The notes: a model not told the origin generated them from the letters alone. A stretch of DNA of 64,000 nucleotides from Streptomyces buecherae (GCF_014295035.1 NZ_CP060404.1:5182501-5246500), one strand, 5' to 3'; numbered from the stretch's first letter, positions 43,628 to 53,212 are shown. Numbers and translations are program-made.

Positions 43628-44289
43628 CACCACTCCCGGATCACCTTCCGGACCCTCCTCCCGGACTCCTCGGACCGCTTTCGCGATCGTCTTCGGATCG
43701 CGTCGCGGTTCGCGTTCCGGATCGTCCGCAGATCGTCCGCGGACCTTCTTCGGTTCGTCGTCGGTTCGTCTTCGCATCGCTCTGGATCGCTTGCGGATCG
43801 CTTTCGGACCACCGTGGCGCCGGCCCCCGCAGTGGGGGTCGGCGCCACGCCCGTGTGGGCGCCGGCCTCGGGGGCGCTGGCGGGCGTGGTGGCCGACGCC
43901 GTGGTATCGGCCGTGTGGTCGCCGCGCAAGGAGGAGGGAGCGGGGGGTAGGGGAGCGGGGCGGGCGCGGCGGGTCGGCGTATGGGGCGCGGCGCGCGTGG
44001 CTCGCGCCGGGGTCGCGCCGTACGCTTCCGGGCCCGCGCGCCGGCCGTGGCGACCTTCTGCGGCAACGCGGTCTTTCCGCGCCGGAGTTGGGGGAAACCG
44101 CGCGCCCGGGCGCCCGGCGTGCAACGCTGTCGCTGGCGCATATGCGCGGAGTTGCGTTGAGAACCGGGGATGTGGGCACACGGGTCCCCGGAATCTCCCG
44201 GGGCTGAGGAGGGGGGCCGATGGGCCCGTCAAGGTCGTGGGTAGCGCGCCCGTACGCCATGGGTCGCGCGCCGCGAGGTGGGCGACACA

Positions 44290-44321
44290 AGGGCCCCGGC
44301 TGCCGTGGCCGCCGGGGCCCT
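44290..44321. terminator. Strong GC hairpin
   Basis: AGGGCCCCGGC (44290-44300) and GCCGGGGCCCT (44311-44321), perfect 11-bp stem, 10-nt loop. It could end transcripts from the dmdR1 side or shield the hydrolase gene. Confidence 0.6.
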
Positions 44322-44492
44322 GCCTCCCCGTTCCCCGATGGCGACCTGGAGCCCCGAGCTCTCAAGGTGCGCCGCGGCGGACTCCCTTCCCCGAGCAGTC
44401 CGCCCCCGTGTAGCTGTCTCCCCTCGGGGACGGCGAACAATCCCCGAAGCCGGTCACTCGAACGAGGGGTGTTGCCGCCGATCCCCACTTGT

Positions 44493-44508
44493 TCGAATAC
44501 GAGTTCGA
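44493..44508. promoter_or_regulatory. LexA-like palindrome
   Basis: TCGAATacgaGTTCGA differs by one base from the actinobacterial SOS box TCGAAC-N4-GTTCGA; the mismatch is at a conserved C. It ends 25 bp before the hydrolase ATG, and a half site TCGAAC lies about 35 bp further upstream. Confidence 0.3.
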
Positions 44509-44533
44509 TACTGTGGAGCTGGTCTAGGGAGGG

Positions 44534-45421
44534 ATGGAGGTGCCAGGACACATGGTGCGGCGCACGGACGTGACCGGAGCTGGCGGGGTGCGGCTCGCCG
44601 CCTGGGAGTATGCCGATCCGCCCAAGGCGGTCGGCGGCAGGGCAGGCGAGCAGGTCCCCGGTGTGTTGTTGCTGCACGGGCTGATGGGCCGCGGCGCGCA
44701 CTGGGCGGAGACCGCCCGCTGGCTGTCCACCCGGTACCGCGCGGTCGCGCTCGACCAGCGGGGCCACGGCCGCAGCGAGAAGCCCTCCGGCGGCCCGTTC
44801 ACGCGCGAGGCGTACGTGGCGGACGCGGAGGCCGCCGTCGAGCAGCTCGGCCTCGCCCCGGTCACCCTGATCGGGCACTCCATGGGCGCCCTGACGGCAT
44901 GGCAGCTCGCCGCCCGCCGCCCCGACCTCGTGCGGGCCCTGGTCATCTGCGACATGCGGGCCTCCGCCCTGGGCGCCGCCTCGCAGCGCGAGTGGTCGGA
45001 GTGGTTCAAGTCCTGGCCGGTCCCCTTCGCCACGCTGGCCGACGTCCGCAAGTGGTTCGGCGAGGGCGACCCCTGGCTGGAGCGCCCGCGCCCGACCCGA
45101 GGCGAGTTCTTCGCCGAGGTGATGGCCGAGCGCACCGACGGCTGGCGCCCGGTCTTCTCCCGCCGCCAGATGCTGACGGCCCGTGAGACCTGGGTGCACG
45201 ACGCGCACTGGGAGGACCTCGCCCACGTCCAGTGCCCGACCCTGGTCGTGCGCGGCCTGGACGGCGACCTGGGCCGGGCGGAGGCCCAGGAAATGGTGCG
45301 CGTGCTGCCCCGTGGCATATACGCGGAGGTGCCGGACGCCGGCCACCTCGTCCACTACGACCAGCCCGACGGCTGGCGACGCGTGGTCGAACCCTTCCTG
45401 GAGTCAGCCCTCCCGGCCTGA
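44534..45421 (+). CDS. Alpha/beta hydrolase
   Basis: 295 residues. Oxyanion region LLLHGLMGRGAHW, VALDQRGHGRSEKP, nucleophile elbow IGHSMGALTAW (Ser near 118), acid region LVVRGLDGD and catalytic His in PDAGHLVHYD. A cytoplasmic hydrolase, substrate unknown (esterase, lactonase or haloperoxidase-like). The ATG has a weak GGGAGGGATGGAGGTG leader; MVRRTDV seven codons in is an alternative start. Confidence 0.88.
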   Translation: MEVPGHMVRRTDVTGAGGVRLAAWEYADPPKAVGGRAGEQVPGVLLLHGLMGRGAHWAETARWLSTRYRAVALDQRGHGRSEKPSGGPFTREAYVADAEAAVEQLGLAPVTLIGHSMGALTAWQLAARRPDLVRALVICDMRASALGAASQREWSEWFKSWPVPFATLADVRKWFGEGDPWLERPRPTRGEFFAEVMAERTDGWRPVFSRRQMLTARETWVHDAHWEDLAHVQCPTLVVRGLDGDLGRAEAQEMVRVLPRGIYAEVPDAGHLVHYDQPDGWRRVVEPFLESALPA

Positions 45422-45822
45422 CGGCGCGCTCAGCCGGGGCGGTCGCTGGCCACCCCCCGACCAGCCGCGCGTTCACCCGCCGCGCCCGCCGCCGACGGGC
45501 TCGGCTTCTGCGCCGTACGCGACGCCTGGCGTGTACGGAAGCTGCCACGTGCGCGGTAACTGCCGTACGGGGCGCCGCCGTACGCGGGTCGCGCACGGGC
45601 GCGCCGGTGGGTGCGGGGTGCGTGAGGCTCGCGGGGTGTGCCGGGTGTGCGGGGTGTGAGGCGCGCGGGGACGCCGGGTGCGCGGGGCGGGGTCCGGGTC
45701 CGGGGCGGTCGTGCGGTCCTGTGGCCGTACGGCCAGGCGGGGCGGCCGTGTGGGGCATCTCATCGCGCCGGCGGCGGGCGAGTGCTTGCCAGGCGCGAAA
45801 CCCGTCTCGGATCATCAACGCC
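45422..45822. other. Intergenic, G-rich low-complexity
   Basis: About 400 bases with scattered GTACG and GGGTGTGCGGGGTG motifs. No gene or clear signal seen. Confidence 0.4.
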
Positions 45823-46326
45823 ATGTATCGCGAGCGCCCCTCGAAGGTCTGGTCCCTGATCTGCGTCAGCCTCTACGTGGCGGGCGTCGCCTGGATGGGC
45901 GTGGACTCGCTCCCGGAGGACCTGGGGCCATGGCTCGCGGTCTCGGCGCTCTTCCTGCTCCTGCTCCTCGCGTTCACCAGCGTTCCGGTCTCCAAGTACT
46001 TCTACAACCGCATCGACCTCGACCACACCACGCTGCGGGTCGGCCGCGAACGCCTCGCCCTCACCGACCTCGACCCGGCCTCCGTCACCGCCGCGCTGCA
46101 CCGCGCCCAACAGCCCCCGGGCCACCCGTTCGCCGGGGCCGACACGGCCCACTGGGCGGGCCAGCGCCCGCCCCGGCTGGTGGGCGGCGGCTGGGCCGTA
46201 CCGATGGGCATGGACAGCGTCACCATCGCCACCCGGCGCGGCGAGGGCCTGAACATCCCCGCCCGCGACCCCGAGGCATTCCTGACGGCCCTGGCCAGCG
46301 CGCTCGCCCTCCAACACCAGGCGTAG
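45823..46326 (+). CDS. Small membrane protein with PH-like C-terminus
   Basis: 167 residues. Two transmembrane helices (SLICVSLYVAGVAWMGV and WLAVSALFLLLLLAF) and a soluble part (HTTLRVGRERLALTDLDPAS, GGWAVPMGMDSVTIATRRGE, AFLTALASAL) resembling DUF3093-type bacterial PH domains. Function unknown. No strong ribosome site precedes the ATG. Confidence 0.65.
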   Translation: MYRERPSKVWSLICVSLYVAGVAWMGVDSLPEDLGPWLAVSALFLLLLLAFTSVPVSKYFYNRIDLDHTTLRVGRERLALTDLDPASVTAALHRAQQPPGHPFAGADTAHWAGQRPPRLVGGGWAVPMGMDSVTIATRRGEGLNIPARDPEAFLTALASALALQHQA

Positions 46327-46692
46327 TCCCGAGGTCATGCCTTCGGGCCCGACCGCGCGACCCCACCGCACCGCCTGCCGGGCCCACATCACACGCCGTA
46401 CTGGACCACGCCGTACGGGACCACGTCGTACGGAACCAGTCGCGCGGGCCCGAGCCGTACGGAACCAGTCGCGCGGAACCGAGCCGTACGGAACCGAGGC
46501 CCGCCCGACCGCCGTGAAGATCTATGACGTCCACGCGCCGTGAAGTCCCGTGTCATTCAAGGGCATACCGCGCACATCGCACGCGGCGCGGAGTTATCCA
46601 CAGGCAATCCGTTCGATGAGACACCCAACAGATAGCCTCGGGACGAACGACTTGAGAGCCACGCAACGCCGCGGGCGGGGAGGAAGGCAGCC
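46327..46692. other. Leader of the type VII ATPase gene
   Basis: Contains the CGTACGGAAC repeat array (46393-46500), then about 190 bp with a single TTATCCACA (46594-46602) and a GGGGAGGAAGG ribosome site before the ATPase start. Confidence 0.5.
46393..46500. repeat. Array of 14-15 bp repeats, consensus CGTACGGAACCAGN
   Basis: About seven units (CGTACTGGACCACGC, CGTACGGGACCACGT, CGTACGGAACCAGT, CGCGCGGGCCCGAGC, CGTACGGAACCAGT, CGCGCGGAACCGAGC, CGTACGGAACCGAGG). Same unit as the array at 15.6 kb; units 3-4 and 5-6 repeat as a 29-bp pair. Confidence 0.85.
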
Positions 46693-49600
46693 ATGCGTGT
46701 CCTGGTGACGGCTGTGCGGGCGGGGGCCGAACCCCAGGACGTGCTGGTCACGGCCGACGACTCGGCCACGGCCGCCGACATCGCCGCAGTACTGGCGAGC
46801 ACGACCGGCACCAGCCGCCCGCCCGGCCACCAGGCACCCCCCGGCGACGTCGTCCCCCTCTCCTGGAGCTCCAAGGGCCACCCGGACGCACAGCCCACCG
46901 GCCCGACCCTGTGGGCGGACGGCCGCGCCTGCCACCCCACCGAGAGCGCCAAGTCCGTCCTCCGCGACGGCATGCGGGTCTCCGTCGACGACACGGTCGG
47001 GCCGCTGATGCGCGCGGGGGAGCCGAGCGGCGACTTCGAGATCCGGATCGTGGGCGGTCCCGCCGCCGGCCGCGTCATCCGCCGATCGGTCGGCGTCACC
47101 ACGATCGGCTCCGGCGCGGCCAACGGACTCGTCGTCCCCGACCCGTCGTTGCCCGACACGGCGGCGCGCGTCTCGATCGACGTGAGCGGCCGCGTCACGC
47201 TCACGCCACAGCCTGGTACGACGGTCAGGCTCGACGAGGCGAAGGTGACGGCGGAGAGCCCGTGGCGCCTGGGCGCCATGCTCCGCATCGGCGACTCGAT
47301 GTTCGTCCTCGACAGGCCCTCGCCCCCCGACGCGCACCTCTCCGCCACCGGCGAGGGCGGCCTGGCCTACAACCGCCCGCCCCGGCTGAACGCCGTCAGG
47401 CCGCGGGTCCGGCTGCACATTCCGGCACCGCCGTCGCGGGGCGAGGGCCCGCGCCTGGAGCTGATCTCGGCGTTCATCCCCAGCCTCTTCGGCGTCACGA
47501 TGTTCTTCGTGACCAAGCAGGTGTACATGCTGCTGTTCTGCCTGATGAGCCCGATGATGGTGTTCGGTCACTACTGGAGCGAGCGGCGGCACGGCAAGAA
47601 GAAGTTCCGCAAGTCCGTCAAGCAGTACAAGGAAGAGCTCAGCCAGTACGAGAGCGACCTCGCCAGCGCCTGCACCCAGGACCAGCGGGCCCGCCGCACG
47701 GACCTGCCGGACCCGGCCGAGGTGATGCTCCGCGCCGTCGGCCCCCGGCGCACCCTGTGGGAGCGGCGGCTCACCGACCCCGACGCGCTGCACCTGCGCG
47801 TGGGCATGGGCGACCTGCCGGCCGAGATCGAGCTGTTGCAACCCGGCAAGCAGTACGACGAGGACCCGCCCGAGCCGCCCACCATCCACGACGTCCCCGT
47901 CGCCCTGCCCTTCGCCACGCTCGGGGTCGTCGGCGTGGCGGGGGAGCGGGGCCGTGCCCTGTCGACCGCCCACTGGCTGGTGGCGCAGGCCGCCGTGCTG
48001 CACAGCCCGCGCGACCTGTCCCTGGTGGTGCTCTCCTCCGAGCGGGACGCCGGCCGGTCCTGGAGCTGGTCGCGCTGGCTGCCGCACTGCGCGCCCCAAC
48101 TGGGCCAGGACTGCCTGGCGCTCGTCGGTACGGACGCCGAGACGATCAGCCGTCGGGTGAGCGAGCTGCTGACGGAGCTGGACCGTCGCAAGGCGGCCAG
48201 CTCCGGGCAGGGCATGTCGATCACGCCGCTGCGGCCCGACCCGTTCGTCCTGCTCGTACTGGACGGGGCGCGCCTCCTGCGCCGCGTCCCCGGGCTGCCC
48301 CAACTCCTCCAGGAGGGCCCACGGCACGGCATCTACGCCTTGTGCACCGATCAGGACGAGCGGCTGCTCCCCGAGGAGTGCGCGGCGGTCGTCAACTGGA
48401 CGCCGCAGTCCGCGTCCCACTTCTTCGTGCGCGGCGGCGGCCTGGAGTCGGTCGGCTCCGTCCTGGCCGACCACGTCACGCCCGAGTGGTGCGAGCTCAT
48501 CAGCCGCTCCCTGGCCCCGGTGCGGGACGTCAGCCGGGACGACGCCGACGCCGCGCTGCCCACGTCCGCACGCCTGTTGACGCTGCTCGGCATGCCGGAC
48601 CCGACGGGTGCGCACATCGCGGACGGGTGGCAGCGCGGGGGTTCCACGACGGTCGCACCGATCGGCCTGGCCGCCGACGGGCCGTTCCACCTGGACATCC
48701 GCAAGGACGGGCCGCACGCGCTGGTGGCCGGCACGACCGGTGCCGGTAAGTCCGAGCTGCTGCAGACGATCATCGCCTCGCTGGCCGTGGCCAACCGCCC
48801 GGACGCCCTGAACTTCGTGCTGATCGACTACAAGGGCGGCAGCGCCTTCCAGGACTGCGCGCGGCTTCCGCACACGGTGGGCATGGTGAGCGACCTGGAC
48901 GCCCACCTGACCGAGCGGGCCCTGGCCTCGCTGGCGGCGGAGCTCAGGCGGCGCGAGGAGATCCTGTTCAACGCGGGCACGAAGGACATCGAGGACTACA
49001 GCGACACCCGTCGGCTGCGACCGGACCTCGCGCCGATGCCACGACTGGTCCTCATCATCGACGAGTTCGCCTCGCTCGTCGCCGAACTGCCGGACTTCAT
49101 CGCGGGCCTGGTGGACATCGCCCGCCGCGGACGCTCGCTCGGGGTGCACCTCATCCTGGCCACACAGCGGCCGGCGGGCGTCGTCAGCGCCGACATCCGT
49201 GCCAACACCAACCTGCGGATCGCGCTGCGCGTGACGGACGGCGCCGAGTCCTCCGACGTCATCGACGCCCCGGACGCCGGAGCCATCGCCAAGTCCACCC
49301 CGGGCCGGGCCTATGTGCGCTCCGGAGCGCAGGCCCTGGTCGCCGTGCAGTCCGCGCGTATCGGTGGCCGTCGCCCGAGCGACGGAAGCTCCGGCCCGCA
49401 GGCGGACGTGTCGCCGATCGCCTGGACCTCGTACAGCCGCCCACTGCCGAGGTCCGGCGACGACGAGGACGACGGCACGCTCGTCACCGACCTGGCGGTC
49501 CTCGTGGACGCCATCAGGGGCGGTGCGGAAGCGCTGGGCTTCAGCACCCCGCGCAGCCCCTGGCTGCCGCCCCTGCCCCAGGAGGTCACGGTGGACGAGT

Positions 49601-51153
49601 TGGCGCACCTCGACGTCTTGTCCACCTCCGGCGGTACGAGCGCGACGGCGATCCCCTTCGGCATGACCGACCTGCCCAGCCAGCAGGCCCGTACGGCACT
49701 CGCCGTCGACCTGGTCCACGGCGAGAACACCATGATCGTCGGCGGCCCCCGCTCCGGCCGCTCCACCGCCCTGCGCACGCTCGCCGGTCGCCTCGCCCAG
49801 ACCTCGTCCCCGCGCGACGTGCACGTCTACGGCATCGACTGCGGGGCCAACGCCCTGCTCCCGCTGGCCGGCCTGCCGCACTGCGGGGCGGTCGTCAGCC
49901 GCGACCAGCCCGAGCGCGTGCGCCGGCTGCTTGACCGGCTGCTGGTCGAGATATCCCGCCGCCAGCAGTTCCTGGCGGCCCAGGGCGCGGCAAGCGCCGC
50001 GGAGCAGCGCGAGTCCGCCCCGCCGGAGGAGCGGCTGCCCCTGATGGTCGTCTTCTTCGACGGCTGGGAGGGCTTCGTCGCGGACTTCGAGAACTACGAC
50101 TACGGCCGCCTCATGGAGTCCGCCAACCGGATCTTCCGAGAGGGCGGGGCCGTCGGGCTGAAGGTCGTGATGACCGCGGACCGCACGGGCTTCCAGGGCC
50201 AGGTCTCCTCGTCCTTCGGCAGCAAGCACGTGCTGCGGCTCTCCGACCCCAACGACTTCGCGGTGGCCGGCCTCAACACGCGCGACGTCCCGCACGACAT
50301 GCCTCCCGGGCGCGCCCTCAGCCTCACCGACGGCGGGGTGCTGGAGAGCCAGGTCGCCCTGCTCGCGGCCGACCCGTCCGGCCGGGCCCAGGTCGAGGCG
50401 TTCCGCGCGATCAGCGCGGCGGCGGAGCCGCTGGGCCCCGACACACCAGCGGCCCTGCGCCCGCTGCGCGTGGACGCGCTGCCCGCACGGATCAGCGCCG
50501 CCGAGGCGATGGCCCTCCAGCCCACCCTGGTGCCCCCCCCGCTGTGGGCCCTCATCGGCGTGGGCGGCGACGAGCTGCGGCCCGTCGGGATCGACCTCGC
50601 CGAGTCCGGCCCCGGCTTCGTCATAGCCGGCCCGCCGAAGTCCGGCCGGTCCAGCACGCTGGTCACGGCCGCACGCTCGCTGCTCGCCCGAGGCACGTCG
50701 CTCATCCTCGTGGCGCCGCGCAAGTCGCCGCTGCGTGACCTGGCGGACGAGCCGTTGGTGGCCGGGCTGTTGAACGCGGAGAGCACCGAGGACGACCTGG
50801 AGGAGCTGATCGACACCATCGACGGCCCGTACGTCGTGGTCGCCGACGACGCGGAGCTGCTCTACGAGGCCCCGTTGGACGAGGCGCTCGAAACCGTCAT
50901 CCGAAAGGGCATGGACGGCGACCACGGCCTGATAGCCGCCGGCAACTCGGACACGCTCTCCGGGCAGTACCGAGGCTTCGTGGTCGAGGCCCGGCGGTCC
51001 CGCAACGGACTACTGCTCCAGCCGCAGAGCTCCACCGACGGCGAGCTGTTCAACATCCGCATCGCGTCCAACAGCGGCGGCGGGCCCGTCGGCAGCGGGC
51101 TGTTCGCCTTCGGCGGCGGCGCCATGCCGATCCAGGCCGCCCAGCCGGAGTGA
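46693..51153 (+). CDS. Type VII secretion FtsK/SpoIIIE ATPase with FHA domain (EccC/EssC-like)
   Basis: 1486 residues. An N-terminal ubiquitin-like or YukD-like segment (~1-100), an FHA-like domain (~118-215: VGVTTIGSGAANGLVV), two transmembrane helices (~255-300: LFGVTMFFVTKQVYMLLFCL) and three FtsK-type ATPase modules. Module 1 (~680) has an intact Walker A GTTGAGKSE and Walker B LVLIIDEFASLV (~783); modules 2 (~1016, GGPRSGRST) and 3 (~1311, GPPKSGRSS) have Arg in place of the P-loop Lys. The FHA domain recalls EssC of firmicutes, while the single chain fits both. It would energise export of WXG100 proteins. GAGGAAGG precedes the ATG. Confidence 0.88.
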   Translation: MRVLVTAVRAGAEPQDVLVTADDSATAADIAAVLASTTGTSRPPGHQAPPGDVVPLSWSSKGHPDAQPTGPTLWADGRACHPTESAKSVLRDGMRVSVDDTVGPLMRAGEPSGDFEIRIVGGPAAGRVIRRSVGVTTIGSGAANGLVVPDPSLPDTAARVSIDVSGRVTLTPQPGTTVRLDEAKVTAESPWRLGAMLRIGDSMFVLDRPSPPDAHLSATGEGGLAYNRPPRLNAVRPRVRLHIPAPPSRGEGPRLELISAFIPSLFGVTMFFVTKQVYMLLFCLMSPMMVFGHYWSERRHGKKKFRKSVKQYKEELSQYESDLASACTQDQRARRTDLPDPAEVMLRAVGPRRTLWERRLTDPDALHLRVGMGDLPAEIELLQPGKQYDEDPPEPPTIHDVPVALPFATLGVVGVAGERGRALSTAHWLVAQAAVLHSPRDLSLVVLSSERDAGRSWSWSRWLPHCAPQLGQDCLALVGTDAETISRRVSELLTELDRRKAASSGQGMSITPLRPDPFVLLVLDGARLLRRVPGLPQLLQEGPRHGIYALCTDQDERLLPEECAAVVNWTPQSASHFFVRGGGLESVGSVLADHVTPEWCELISRSLAPVRDVSRDDADAALPTSARLLTLLGMPDPTGAHIADGWQRGGSTTVAPIGLAADGPFHLDIRKDGPHALVAGTTGAGKSELLQTIIASLAVANRPDALNFVLIDYKGGSAFQDCARLPHTVGMVSDLDAHLTERALASLAAELRRREEILFNAGTKDIEDYSDTRRLRPDLAPMPRLVLIIDEFASLVAELPDFIAGLVDIARRGRSLGVHLILATQRPAGVVSADIRANTNLRIALRVTDGAESSDVIDAPDAGAIAKSTPGRAYVRSGAQALVAVQSARIGGRRPSDGSSGPQADVSPIAWTSYSRPLPRSGDDEDDGTLVTDLAVLVDAIRGGAEALGFSTPRSPWLPPLPQEVTVDELAHLDVLSTSGGTSATAIPFGMTDLPSQQARTALAVDLVHGENTMIVGGPRSGRSTALRTLAGRLAQTSSPRDVHVYGIDCGANALLPLAGLPHCGAVVSRDQPERVRRLLDRLLVEISRRQQFLAAQGAASAAEQRESAPPEERLPLMVVFFDGWEGFVADFENYDYGRLMESANRIFREGGAVGLKVVMTADRTGFQGQVSSSFGSKHVLRLSDPNDFAVAGLNTRDVPHDMPPGRALSLTDGGVLESQVALLAADPSGRAQVEAFRAISAAAEPLGPDTPAALRPLRVDALPARISAAEAMALQPTLVPPPLWALIGVGGDELRPVGIDLAESGPGFVIAGPPKSGRSSTLVTAARSLLARGTSLILVAPRKSPLRDLADEPLVAGLLNAESTEDDLEELIDTIDGPYVVVADDAELLYEAPLDEALETVIRKGMDGDHGLIAAGNSDTLSGQYRGFVVEARRSRNGLLLQPQSSTDGELFNIRIASNSGGGPVGSGLFAFGGGAMPIQAAQPE

Positions 51154-51306
51154 CGCGCCGGGCCTGATCGGCCTTGCGCGGCCCCGCCGGGGGCGACCGG
51201 TGCGCGCGGGTGCGCGCGGGTGGTGCGCGGCCCGGGGCGCGCGAGGCGGCGCACCCACTCGGCTCAGCCGGAGCGAGCGCCGCGCCGCACCAACCGGTGA
51301 CACGCG

Positions 51307-51354
51307 TGAGGCCGGGGTCGCCACCACCTCGCAAGGTGGGCAACCCCGGCCTCA
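51307..51354. terminator. Bidirectional terminator
   Basis: TGAGGCCGGGGT (51307-51318) pairs with ACCCCGGCCTCA (51343-51354); the loop pairs CCACC with GGTGG. It lies between the convergent ATPase and WXG100 genes. Confidence 0.75.
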
Positions 51355-51392
51355 TCCACATACGTGCGGAACTCGCTCACCGGCGAGAAGGA

Positions 51393-51656
51393 TCAGGTCG
51401 CACGCTCGATGTTGTCGGCGTTGGTGTTGGCCGATTCCTTGGCGGACTTCAGGGCCTCCGCCATCTTCACCATGGTCGGCTTGAAGTCCGTCCAGTCGCT
51501 ACGGAACTTGTCCGCCTTGCCACCCTTCCAGTAGCTCTCGCTGCTACTGGTCTGGGTGTCCAGGAACGAGATAAGGCTCCGGACGTCCGATTCCTTCTTG
51601 CCGAAGTCCCGCGACAGCTTCCTCAGCAGCTCGACATCAGCGCCGCGCATTGACAT
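51393..51656 (-). CDS. WXG100-family type VII secretion target
   Basis: 87 residues, two helices around a YWKGGKADKF turn (WxG with W at ~43), the size and form of EsxA-like proteins. ATG 51656 has GGGGAG seven bases upstream; a second ATG two codons later is possible. It converges on the type VII ATPase gene and is the most likely substrate or partner. Confidence 0.85.
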   Translation of the reverse strand: MSMRGADVELLRKLSRDFGKKESDVRSLISFLDTQTSSSESYWKGGKADKFRSDWTDFKPTMVKMAEALKSAKESANTNADNIERAT

Positions 51657-52576
51657 GCGGCTACTCCCCTCGTTATGGCGGCAAACAGACTGCCTGCAAG
51701 CCGCAACTGACGTTACCCCACCGGGAATGGGCCTCGGTGTGTTACAACGTCAGCACTCTGGTACAAGCGTGTCACACTGACCTCCGCACGGTGGCAAGTG
51801 GGGTGAACGACCGGCAATTCCTGAGTCGTTGCGAATCCTGTCGGAGGGTAAGTCAACACGTGCGCTGAGTAGCCAACAGCCGTTTCTCGCGCCTTACTTA
51901 CGACCGCGCGGTGACCGACGGTAGCGCGCGGTCGTTCATGGCTCTCATCGCCGTTTCGCGTACCGCTGACTGACTGTGGCTGGTGGTTCTCGTCGACCCC
52001 GCTCCCTCCCGTTTCTCCTTGTTCTTGCGGTGTGTCGACTGTTTGCCTAACTCGTCCACGATGGTGCGCAGGTGCCCAATTTCGCGTGATGGTCCCGCCT
52101 CACGCTTGGGGGGCGTACGGGCCCTGCCGGCGCTCGCCCGCCGACTCCGTTACGCCTGCCGCGATATCCGGCGGCACTGCCGAGTCCATTACGTATGTTG
52201 CTCGCCGGCGTTTGTAGTTGCTCCGGATCGGTTTCCGTCATAGAGCTGAATTCTCTGACGCGGTGTCCAATACCGCCCTCAATCAGCGCGGTGAAGAGGC
52301 TTTGTGCCTGTGCGCTGTCGTCCAGTGACAAGGATGAGCAGTTGCCAGAAGAGCCCGAAGGAATCATGCCGGTTGAGGCGATGGCGGCCATGCGCCCGGA
52401 CGTCGAGAAGGCACTCAAGGAGACGATCCCGGGAACTGACCGCCGAGTGTCCCAAGATGACCTCGGGTGACAAGGTCCCGACCATTCACGCCCAGCTCGT
52501 CACGTACTGCCTACGCAATCCTGACGGGCGAATGTAGGGCCGCTGCCGCCGCCCGCTACGGCTCGCCATCGAACCC
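51657..52576. other. Less GC-rich region without a confident gene
   Basis: About 920 bases, visibly lower in GC than its surroundings. 52368-52470 (+) reads VEAMAAMRPDVEKALKETIP like a piece of a real protein, and 52200-52340 (-) reads LDDSAQAQSLFTALIEGG; neither has a proper start. Possibly decayed foreign DNA. The region upstream of 51657 should contain the WXG100 promoter. Confidence 0.4.
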
Positions 52577-53158
52577 CTACGCCTTGTCGTCGAGCAGAGC
52601 CAGCACCTTGCGTCGCCGTATCACGAGAGCGACGCCGCCGGCCAGGAGTAGCGAGGCCACGGCAATGCAGGCGGCCATGGGAAACGTCAGCGTGGGGGGA
52701 TTGTTGACCCATTTCTGGGTGAGGACGCGGCTCGGGTCGTTCGGGTCGTAGACGACGCGGACGAAAGAGCCCTGGGGTAGGCCCTCGGGGCGTTTGCCGC
52801 CCCATTCGCTCAGGGTTTTGCGCAGGGGGCCGTCGGGTCCGTCGAAGCGCACCTGAATATTGCCCGCACTGCCGAATCGATCCCTGGGCGAGTCGGTGAC
52901 CTCGGCCGTCGTGGCGATGCCGCGCGACCGCAGGTCATCGACCAGCGCGTGGGAGGGAATCCAGAAGAAGAACAGGAACGCGGAGCAGGTCAGCAGAAAG
53001 GCGGCGAAGACGCTGTAGATGAGTCTGCGCTGCGGTAGCGCGGGACGCTTACCGAGGGCGCGGCGCTCGCGGCTCGCCGCGTCCACCGCCCGCCAGTGAG
53101 CGGACTTGGGTGGCTGTCGCCACTCCGCCCCGCCGCGCTTCTGCTTCTTCCGTCCCAT
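52577..53158 (-). CDS. DUF3592 membrane protein
   Basis: 193 residues. Lys/Arg-rich N-terminus, one TM helix (IYSVFAAFLLTCSAFLFFFW), a DUF3592-type middle (ATTAEVTDS, GPLRKTLSEWGG, VRVVYDPNDPSRVL) and a second TM helix (AACIAVASLLLAGGVALVIR). Function unknown. It follows the Gly/Ala-rich protein gene on the same strand after 54 bp and is probably cotranscribed. Confidence 0.75.
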   Translation of the reverse strand: MGRKKQKRGGAEWRQPPKSAHWRAVDAASRERRALGKRPALPQRRLIYSVFAAFLLTCSAFLFFFWIPSHALVDDLRSRGIATTAEVTDSPRDRFGSAGNIQVRFDGPDGPLRKTLSEWGGKRPEGLPQGSFVRVVYDPNDPSRVLTQKWVNNPPTLTFPMAACIAVASLLLAGGVALVIRRRKVLALLDDKA

Positions 53159-53212
53159 GCGCTGGTGTCCCGCCGTCGATTCGGGTGCTGTCGTGTCCGG
53201 CTCGGGTCGGCG

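Larger units (their letters stand above)
43628..44533. other. Long intergenic region with degenerate GGATCG repeats
   Basis: 43635-43810 is built of degenerate 10-12 bp units around CGGATCG/CGGTTCG. 43810-44280 is G-rich with no gene I trust. 44290-44321 is a hairpin, and 44440-44533 holds the promoter of the hydrolase gene. Confidence 0.5.

Noticed and set aside
43814..44413. 199-codon plus-strand frame after dmdR1
   Set aside because: Ala/Arg/Gly/Pro-rich composition, no family motif, no ribosome site, and it spans a hairpin.
46594..46602. Perfect DnaA box TTATCCACA before the type VII ATPase gene
   Set aside because: Single copy without further boxes, AT-rich unwinding element or replication genes, so not an origin.
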